A stretch of 22,315 nucleotides of DNA from CADCTB01 sp036269435. GTDB lineage: Bacteria > Actinomycetota > Acidimicrobiia > Acidimicrobiales > AC-14. The translations under genes and the position numbers were made by a program. The notes under the pieces were generated by a model. That model was not told where the DNA came from. It saw only the letters and a list, made by a program, of their open reading frames with translations, and did no database searches. Numbering within the stretch: position 1 is the first letter of the stretch; each line of letters begins with the position of its first letter. The DNA lies in contig DATASA010000077.1 in assembly GCA_036269435.1 (NCBI GenBank), positions 1 to 22,315 on the forward strand, written 5' to 3'. Of the stretch, positions 15,029 through 20,309 are shown in pieces.

Positions 15029-15649
15029 TCAGCCGGCGGCGGGGTCGGCGACGACCTCGGCCTGCTGCTCCGAGGACGGATCCGGCCCCGGCTGCTCCTG
15101 CGCCGGCTGCTCCTGCGCCGGGGCCGCCGGCTCGGCGGGCGCAGAGGCCGCCGCCGCCGTGGCCTTGCGGTGGCCGATCACCCGGGAGGCGCTGTAGGCG
15201 CTGAGGCCGGTCGCCCCCAGCACGGTGAGGCGGACGAGGCGGCGGGGCAGGCGACCGGGCAGGATCCGGTCCAGGCTGTAGCGCCCGGGCCCGGTCATGG
15301 CCAGCGTGAGGGCAGCCACCATGTCGGTCAACGGCAGCTCGTAGCCGCCCTTCTGGCCCATGGCGCCCTTTTCCGAGTGCACGGTGATGGCCACGGCCAT
15401 GGCCGAGGCGATCACGATCGGGCTGACCGGGAACCCGAGCCCGACGGCGGTGAGGACGCCGCCCGTCAGCTCGGACGTCGCCGCCAGCGCCGCGAAAGGC
15501 TTGCCCGGCTTGAGCCCCATCCCCTCGAACCCTTTTCCGGCCTTTTCGAGGCCCGGCCCGTCGAAGTGGCCGAACAGCTTCTGGGCGCCGTGGACGGCGA
15601 GATACCCGCCGACCGTCACCCGCAGGGCGAGGATCCCGAAATGACGCAT
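15029..15649 (-). CDS. DoxX family membrane protein
   Basis: The 206-residue product starts like DoxX proteins: ALRVTVGGYLAVHGAQKLFGHFDGPG, with the conserved HGxQKLFG. Four membrane helices are expected (about 5-25, 50-72, 76-93 and 106-122). EKGAMGQKGGYELPL lies between the third and fourth helices. DoxX-family proteins are linked to redox and oxidative-stress complexes in mycobacteria, but no partner is visible here. The C-terminus is a long Ala/Pro/Glu/Gln-rich low-complexity tail (about 165-206) with a duplicated QEQPA unit. The ATG at 15649 is preceded by TAGCGT six bases upstream, predicting a leaderless transcript. It is divergent from the histidine kinase and convergent with the exporter gene. 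Confidence 0.88.
   Translation of the reverse strand: MRHFGILALRVTVGGYLAVHGAQKLFGHFDGPGLEKAGKGFEGMGLKPGKPFAALAATSELTGGVLTAVGLGFPVSPIVIASAMAVAITVHSEKGAMGQKGGYELPLTDMVAALTLAMTGPGRYSLDRILPGRLPRRLVRLTVLGATGLSAYSASRVIGHRKATAAAASAPAEPAAPAQEQPAQEQPGPDPSSEQQAEVVADPAAG
15091..15120. repeat. Perfect 15-bp tandem duplication in the DoxX tail
   Basis: GCTGCTCCTGCGCCG occurs twice in a row (15091-15105 and 15106-15120). It encodes the repeated QEQPA unit in the unstructured tail. Such an in-frame duplication is probably recent and may vary in copy number between strains. Confidence 0.85.
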
Positions 15650-15655
15650 GCCCGC

Positions 15656-15661
15656 ACGCTA
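15656..15661 (-). promoter_or_regulatory. -10-like element of the DoxX gene
   Basis: TAGCGT is six bases before the ATG at 15649. It shares a 75-base divergent spacer with the kinase promoter. Confidence 0.45.
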
Positions 15662-15709
15662 CGCCCGTCCGCTGGCGGCCCCGACGCGCCGACATGCCGG
15701 GACGGGCCG

Positions 15710-15715
15710 TACGCT
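15710..15715 (+). promoter_or_regulatory. -10-like element of the kinase-phoU unit
   Basis: TACGCT lies nine bases before the GTG at 15725, leaving a leader of two or three bases at most. No convincing -35 was found. Confidence 0.4.
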
Positions 15716-15724
15716 GGGGCCACG

Positions 15725-16816
15725 GTGCGGCTTCCGATCGGAACGTCAGGGCGACTTGCCGAGCGACTCGCGGCGGCCGAGCAGGAGTCGCAGCGGCTGC
15801 GGGAAGGTGTCCGGCGAGCCGAGGAGGAGGCGGCCCGGCTGCGCGACGCCATCGAGGCGCTCCCCCACGCGGTGGTGGTCTGCGACGCGTCCGGCGCGGT
15901 GGTGCTGCGCAACCGGCGGAGCACCGAGCTGGCCGGCGGGCGCCACGCGGTCGCGCTGGTCGACCGGGCCGTGGAGGAGGTGGTCGCCGCCGGCGAGGCG
16001 ACGCGGCCGGCGAGCCAGACGTTGGAGCTGCACGGGCCCCCGCCCCAGACCCTGCAGGTGACGGCGGCCCCGATCGGCCGGTCCGGGCGGGCCGGCGGCA
16101 CGGTCGTCCTGGTCGACGACGTGTCCGAGCTTCGCCGGCTGGAAGCGGTGCGACGGGACTTCGTCGCCAACGTCAGCCACGAGCTGCGAACACCGGTGGG
16201 GGCCATGGGGGTGCTGGCCGAGACGCTGGCCGACGAGCCGGACCCGGTCGTCATGCGGCGGCTGGCCGAGCGCATCACCACGGAGGCCGAGCGGGCCGGG
16301 CGCCTGATCGACGGGCTGCTCGACCTGTCCCGCATCGAGGCGGCCGGCGTCCACGCCAGCCGGCACCTCGACGTCGGCGAACTGGTCGAGGCCGCGGCCG
16401 ACCGCGTCGGCCCGCTCGCCTCCCGCCACGGCGTCGCTCTGGTGGTGACGCCTCCCACCGACGACCCGGCGGTGGACGGCGACGAGAGCCAGCTCACCTC
16501 TGCGCTCGCCAACCTGCTCAGCAACGCGGTGAAGTACTCCGACGAGGGTTCCGCGGTGCAGGTGGAGGTGGCCGCTTCGGACGGCTGGGTCGACGTGGTG
16601 GTGCGCGACGAGGGCATCGGTATCCCGGCCCGCGACATCGAGCGCATCTTCGAGCGTTTCTACCGGGTCGACCGGGCCCGCAGCCGCGAGACGGGGGGCA
16701 CCGGGCTCGGGCTGTCCATCGTGCGCCACGTCGCCACCAATCACGGCGGGGACGTGCTGGTCTCCTCCGAGGAGGGCCTAGGGTCGACCTTCACCCTCCG
16801 CCTACCCTCCGCCTGA
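15725..16816 (+). CDS. PAS-containing sensor histidine kinase, PhoR/SenX3-like, without membrane anchor
   Basis: This kinase probably phosphorylates the response regulator at 19182-19889 in the phosphate response. The 363-residue product starts with a short coiled coil (about 11-42) and a PAS-like domain (about 43-135, ALPHAVVVCDASGAVVLRN). The phosphoacceptor is His152 in FVANVSHELRTP. The ATPase boxes are present: NLLSNAVKYS, VRDEGIGIP, RIFERFYRVD and GGTGLGLSIV. No membrane helix is present, unlike SenX3 or classical PhoR, so the protein is probably cytoplasmic and takes its signal from PhoU/PstB rather than from outside. The frame is open upstream through the DoxX gene, but GTG 15725 is the only start that fits the promoter and avoids the overlap. 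phoU follows after 21 bases. Confidence 0.88.
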   Translation: MRLPIGTSGRLAERLAAAEQESQRLREGVRRAEEEAARLRDAIEALPHAVVVCDASGAVVLRNRRSTELAGGRHAVALVDRAVEEVVAAGEATRPASQTLELHGPPPQTLQVTAAPIGRSGRAGGTVVLVDDVSELRRLEAVRRDFVANVSHELRTPVGAMGVLAETLADEPDPVVMRRLAERITTEAERAGRLIDGLLDLSRIEAAGVHASRHLDVGELVEAAADRVGPLASRHGVALVVTPPTDDPAVDGDESQLTSALANLLSNAVKYSDEGSAVQVEVAASDGWVDVVVRDEGIGIPARDIERIFERFYRVDRARSRETGGTGLGLSIVRHVATNHGGDVLVSSEEGLGSTFTLRLPSA

Positions 16817-16837
16817 CCGTCCACCACCAGGGAGCAC

Positions 16838-17488
16838 ATGCCCGAAACCCGCAGGGTCTTCCACGAGGAGCTCCAGCAGCTGCACGCCGACGCCGTGCGC
16901 CTGGCCGCCCTGGCGTCGGAGTCCATCCAGGCCGGGACCGCCTCCCTCCTCGACTTCGACCTCGCCGCGGCCAAGTCGGTGGTCGCCGGCGACCGGGCGC
17001 TCGACGACCTGACCCACTCGATCGAAGAGCGCACCTACCTCCTCCTGGCCCGCCAGCAACCGATGGCCGTCGACCTGCGCATGCTCGTCACCACGCTGCG
17101 GGTCATCCACGAGCTGGAGCGGATCGGCGATCTCATGGTGAACGTGGCCAAGGGCGCCCGCCGGCTCTATCCCGGCCCCCTGGACCCGAAGGTGCGGGGC
17201 ATCATCGACCGTATGCGCAAGCAGGCGACCGCGCAGCTCCAGCTGGCCAGCGACACGTTCGCCGAGCGCGACCCGGCGCGGGCGTCGGCGCTGGAGGACA
17301 TGGACGACGTGATGGACGACCTCCAGAAGGAGCTGTACCGGACCATCTTCACCTCCGGTGCCCACGACGAGGCCGAGATCCAGCGGGCGGTCCAAGTCGC
17401 GCTCCTGGGCCGGTACTTCGAGCGGATCGCCGACCACGCGGTGAACATCGGCGAGCGGGTCCATTACATGGTCACCGGGGAGTTCTAG
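16838..17488 (+). CDS. phoU: Phosphate signalling regulator PhoU
   Basis: PhoU links the Pst transporter to the PhoR-type kinase and damps phosphate-starvation signalling. The 216-residue product is all helical, with the two PhoU repeats. The first has the metal-binding ELERIGDLMVN and the second YFERIADHAVNIGERV, both with the E/D-R-I-D pattern. The N-terminus RRVFHEELQQLHADAV is typical. The start ATG at 16838 has AGGGAG three bases upstream, a rather short spacing. TACCCT (16803-16808), inside the end of the kinase gene, is a possible extra promoter. The position between kinase and pstB supports the assignment. Confidence 0.95.
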   Translation: MPETRRVFHEELQQLHADAVRLAALASESIQAGTASLLDFDLAAAKSVVAGDRALDDLTHSIEERTYLLLARQQPMAVDLRMLVTTLRVIHELERIGDLMVNVAKGARRLYPGPLDPKVRGIIDRMRKQATAQLQLASDTFAERDPARASALEDMDDVMDDLQKELYRTIFTSGAHDEAEIQRAVQVALLGRYFERIADHAVNIGERVHYMVTGEF

Positions 17489-17533
17489 CGAGCCGGTCGG
17501 CGAGAGCCGTGACCATGCCCCGGCCGCGGCGCG

Positions 17534-17539
17534 TACGCT
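17534..17539 (+). promoter_or_regulatory. -10-like element before the pstB upstream ORF
   Basis: TACGCT is followed by seven bases and GTG 17547. A poor -35 candidate, GTGACC (17509-17514), is 19 bases upstream. It separates pstB transcription from phoU. Confidence 0.4.
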
Positions 17540-17546
17540 CGGTGCC

Positions 17547-17618
17547 GTGGCGCTGCTCCCGATCGTGGCCGCCCGGCCGGTCGCGCGCCGGATCCGGCTG
17601 ATCGAGGCCCTTTCGTGA
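17547..17618 (+). CDS. Possible 23-residue leader peptide upstream of pstB
   Basis: GTG at 17547 opens a 23-codon ORF ending TCG TGA, whose stop overlaps the pstB GTG by four bases (GTGA). The peptide begins MALLPIVAA, has a basic centre (ARPVARRIR) and ends LIEALS. All but one codon end in G or C, as in true genes here. A -10-like TACGCT sits seven bases upstream, so it could be translated from a leaderless mRNA and deliver ribosomes to pstB by coupling. A 12-base palindrome, GCCGGATCCGGC (17587-17598), lies inside it. It resembles no peptide I know. It could be a regulatory leader, a pure coupling device or a chance ORF. Confidence 0.45.
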   Translation: MALLPIVAARPVARRIRLIEALS

Positions 17619-18388
17619 AGCGCATCGAGGCCAACCACGTCAGCGCCTGGTACGGGGACTTCAAGGCGGTGGACGACGTCACGCTGGCCATCGAGCCCAA
17701 GCAGGTCACCGCCTTGATCGGCCCTTCCGGCTGTGGGAAGTCGACCTTCATCCGGACGCTGAACCGCATGCACGAGGTCATCCCCCGGGCCCGTATCGAC
17801 GGCGAGGTCCTCCTCGACGGCGAGGACATCTACGCCGCGGGGATCGACCCGGTCTCGGTGCGGCGGACGATCGGCATGGTGTTCCAGCGGCCGAACCCCT
17901 TCCCCACCATGTCGATCCGCGACAACGTCTCGGCCGGCCTGCGGTTGAACGGCATGCGCAAGCGAGCCGAGCTCGAGGCCGTGGTCGAGCGGGCCCTTCG
18001 GGGCGCAGGCCTGTGGAAGGAGGTCCAGGACCGGCTCAACCGCCCGGGCGCGAGCCTGTCGGGCGGCCAGCAGCAGCGACTGTGCATCGCCCGGGCCATC
18101 GCGGTGGAGCCCCAGGTTCTGCTCATGGACGAGCCGTGCTCCGCCCTCGACCCGGTGTCCACCCTGCGCATCGAGGACCTCATCGCCGAGCTGAAGGACC
18201 AGTACACGATCGTGATCGTGACCCACAACATGCAGCAGGCCGCTCGGGTCAGCGACTCGACCGCGTTCTTCAACCTCGAACGCGCCGGCGACCCGGGCCG
18301 CCTGGTCGAGGTGGGCCCGACGTCGACCATCTTCACCCGGCCCAACGACGACCGGACCGAGGCCTACATCACCGGCAGGTTCGGATGA
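17615..18388 (+). CDS. pstB: Phosphate ABC transporter ATP-binding protein PstB
   Basis: PstB powers high-affinity phosphate import and takes part in PhoU signalling. The 257-residue product is a full ABC ATPase. Walker A is GPSGCGKST (36-44), the Q-loop Gln91 sits in VFQRPNPFP (a PstB hallmark), the signature is LSGGQQQR (148-155), Walker B is LLMDEPCSALDP, and the H-loop is THNMQQA. NRMHEVIPRARIDGEV is also characteristic of PstB. The permeases PstC and PstA and the binding protein PstS are not encoded in this window. The GTG start at 17615 overlaps the stop of a 23-codon ORF, and there is no Shine-Dalgarno sequence, which fits coupled translation. surE follows with an ATGA overlap. Confidence 0.96.
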   Translation: MKRIEANHVSAWYGDFKAVDDVTLAIEPKQVTALIGPSGCGKSTFIRTLNRMHEVIPRARIDGEVLLDGEDIYAAGIDPVSVRRTIGMVFQRPNPFPTMSIRDNVSAGLRLNGMRKRAELEAVVERALRGAGLWKEVQDRLNRPGASLSGGQQQRLCIARAIAVEPQVLLMDEPCSALDPVSTLRIEDLIAELKDQYTIVIVTHNMQQAARVSDSTAFFNLERAGDPGRLVEVGPTSTIFTRPNDDRTEAYITGRFG

Positions 18389-19185
18389 CCGGCCTCACCG
18401 TCCTGGTGACGAACGACGACGGCGTGGCGTCCCACGGCATCGCCGCCCTGGTCCGCGCCGTCGCAGGGCCGGGCCGGCGCGTGGTCGTGGCCGCGCCGGC
18501 CAGCGACCAGAGCGGGACGTCGGCAGCGGTCGCGCCCCGCCCGGCGGCGGGCGTGCCCGTCGAGCGGGTGACCATCCCCGGCCTGCGCGAGCCGGGGTTC
18601 GAGGACCTGGTGGCGTTCGCGGTCGACGGCCCGCCCGCGCTCGCCGTGCTGGCGGCCCGGCTGGGAGAGCTCGGCGAGGTGGCGCGTTCGGCGGCCGTCG
18701 TAGCCTCGGGGATCAACCTCGGGCCCAACACGGGCACGTCGGTCCTGTTCTCGGGCACCGTGGGCGCCGCCCTGGCCGCGGCCAACGTCGGGCAGTCGGC
18801 GCTGGCCGTCAGCATCAACTCCATGGTCCCTCGCCACCTCGACACCGCCACCCTGGTCGCCGCCGCCGCCCTGGAATGGCTCCTGGAGGCACCTTCGGGC
18901 ACGGTGCTCAACGTCAACGTGCCGGACCTGGCGGTCGACCGGCTCGCCGGCGTCCGCCAGGCCCCGCTGGCGCCCCTCGGCACCGTGCAGGTGGCCGCCC
19001 GTGAGCCCGGCCCCGGACCGTTCGCGGTCCAGCTCCGCGTCTCGGAGAGCCAGCCCCCGGCGGACTCGGACACCGGCCTGCTGCGCGCCGGGTGGGTCAC
19101 CGTCACCCCGCTGCTCGGCATCCGGGCCGACGCCGAAGCCGAAGCCGCCGCCTTCATCGAGCACGCCGTCTCCCGAGCGGCATGA
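18385..19185 (+). CDS. surE: 5'/3'-nucleotidase SurE
   Basis: SurE is a metal-dependent nucleoside monophosphatase; some members also act on short polyphosphate. The 266-residue product has TNDDG (Asp11/Asp12, metal ligands), APASDQSGTS (substrate and metal contact at Ser43) and SGINLGPNTG (Asn111), then LFSGTVGAA. All are hallmarks of the family. The protein is cytoplasmic. The start ATG at 18385 overlaps the pstB stop (ATGA), and its own stop overlaps the next gene in the same way. Its place between pstB and a response regulator, with ppk1 nearby, suggests a job in phosphate salvage or polyphosphate balance here, which is an inference. Confidence 0.93.
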   Translation: MTGLTVLVTNDDGVASHGIAALVRAVAGPGRRVVVAAPASDQSGTSAAVAPRPAAGVPVERVTIPGLREPGFEDLVAFAVDGPPALAVLAARLGELGEVARSAAVVASGINLGPNTGTSVLFSGTVGAALAAANVGQSALAVSINSMVPRHLDTATLVAAAALEWLLEAPSGTVLNVNVPDLAVDRLAGVRQAPLAPLGTVQVAAREPGPGPFAVQLRVSESQPPADSDTGLLRAGWVTVTPLLGIRADAEAEAAAFIEHAVSRAA

Positions 19186-19889
19186 CCGAGCCCGCCACCA
19201 CCGTGCTGGTGGTGGAGGACGAGGAGTCGTTCGTCGACGCCCTCACCGTGGGCCTCAAGCGGGAGGGGTTCCGGGTGCGCGTCGCGCGTGACGGCGTCGA
19301 GGCCCTCGAGCTGTTCGACCTGGTCCGGCCCGACCTCGTCCTGCTCGACGTGATGCTGCCCCGCATCTCCGGCGTCGACGTGTGCCGGGAGATCCGGACC
19401 CGCTCGCGCGTGCCGATCATCATGGTGTCGGCGAAGACGTCGGAGATCGACACCGTCGTCGGCCTGGAGGTGGGGGCCGACGACTACGTGTCCAAGCCGT
19501 ACCGGCTGCGCGAGCTGGTCGCCCGCATGCGGGCCGCCCTACGCCGGGCGCCCGGCCCCGAACGCGCCGCGGGCCCGGATGCCATCGAGGTGGGCGACGT
19601 GTGCCTCGACCCCCAGCGCCACGAGGTGTCCGTCCGGGGCGAGCCAGTGTCGCTGCCTCTCAAGGAGTTCGAGCTGCTGGAGCTGCTCCTCGACAACGCA
19701 GGCCGGGTCCTCACCCGCGACACGCTGATCGACCGGGTGTGGGGATCGGACTACGTCGGCGACACCAAGACGCTCGACGTGCACATCAAGCGGCTGCGGG
19801 CCAAGGTCGAGGTGGACCCGTCCAAGCCCCGCAGCATCGTGACGATCCGCGGCCTCGGCTACAAGTTCGACAGCCCGTCGCGTCCCTGA
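19182..19889 (+). CDS. OmpR/PhoB-family response regulator (RegX3/PhoB-like)
   Basis: The 235-residue product has a receiver domain (about 7-120) with the acidic pair VVEDE, phospho-acceptor Asp56 in LVLLDVMLP, Ser83 and Lys105 in YVSKPY. A winged-helix DNA-binding domain follows (about 138-230), ending in VDPSKPRSIVTIRGLGYKF. LTRDTLIDRVWG and TKTLDVHIKRLRAKVE are typical of the OmpR class. The ATG at 19182 overlaps the surE stop (ATGA). Its likely partner is the kinase at 15725-16816, three genes upstream. With phoU and pstB between them, PhoB/RegX3 is the best guess for its role; MtrA-like regulators have similar sequence, so the name is not certain. Confidence 0.9.
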   Translation: MTEPATTVLVVEDEESFVDALTVGLKREGFRVRVARDGVEALELFDLVRPDLVLLDVMLPRISGVDVCREIRTRSRVPIIMVSAKTSEIDTVVGLEVGADDYVSKPYRLRELVARMRAALRRAPGPERAAGPDAIEVGDVCLDPQRHEVSVRGEPVSLPLKEFELLELLLDNAGRVLTRDTLIDRVWGSDYVGDTKTLDVHIKRLRAKVEVDPSKPRSIVTIRGLGYKFDSPSRP

Positions 19890-19983
19890 CGCCCTGCGTT
19901 CACCCGCGGTCCATGTTGGGCACGTAGAACAACCGAGGAAGCATTGCCCGGCTCCGCCGCCGCCACGACTGCGGCGGGCCGGG

Positions 19984-20010
19984 CCCAGGTTTTCGCGAAA
20001 TCCCCAGGTT
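19984..20010. promoter_or_regulatory. Candidate operator: palindrome flanked by direct repeats
   Basis: TTTCGCGAAA, a 10-bp perfect palindrome at 19991-20000, sits between CCCAGGTT (19984-19991) and CCCAGGTT (20003-20010). The patch is AT-richer than its surroundings. The compact symmetric layout suggests a dimeric regulator site upstream of ppk1. Confidence 0.35.
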
Positions 20011-20294
20011 GCGCCCCTTCCAATGCACACCCACCCCGGTCCATACTGCGCTTGTCCGACACCGCACCGACGGCCGCGCAAGCGGGCGCCGGGAGGTGGC
20101 GGAACGAGCTTTCCGCAGACGCCGGTGTTCCTTCCGGGGACCATCGGGCCGGCCGGTGCCCGCCTCCGGGCGGCATTGGGCGGTTGTGGAAGGCCGGTGA
20201 GGCTGGTCCCGAGAAGTTCGGTGGCTTCGGCTGCAGGGCTACTCGGGGCCGCTTCGCGCCGGCACGGACCCGCCGCCGATCCGATGGCCGCCGG

Positions 20295-20300
20295 TACGAT
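20295..20300 (+). promoter_or_regulatory. -10-like element of ppk1
   Basis: TACGAT lies nine bases before the ATG at 20310, so the predicted leader is only a few bases long. No -35 consensus was seen. Confidence 0.35.
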
Positions 20301-20309
20301 GCGTCGGGA

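Larger units (their letters stand above)
19890..20309. other. 420-base gap before ppk1 with an operator-like element
   Basis: No recognised gene or RNA family is seen. At 19984-20010 two CCCAGGTT copies, 19 bases apart, flank the perfect palindrome TTTCGCGAAA (19991-20000). At 19898-19919 GTTCACCCGCG is followed directly by GTCCATGTTGG, which is weakly like an 11-bp PHO-box direct repeat. A frame from ATG 20023 stays open for 96 codons and ends in ATGA at the ppk1 start, but its third-position GC (about 70% by hand count) is much lower than in the genes around it. No terminator with a T-run was found after the response regulator. Confidence 0.5.

Noticed and set aside
17470..17491. PHO box before pstB (GGTCACCGGGG followed by AGTTCTAGCGA)
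   Set aside because: Only the first unit resembles the consensus, and it lies within the phoU coding end. The second unit does not match in phase.
19890..20309. Riboswitch (ydaO or cobalamin type) upstream of ppk1
   Set aside because: The conserved core boxes of these classes could not be found on either strand.
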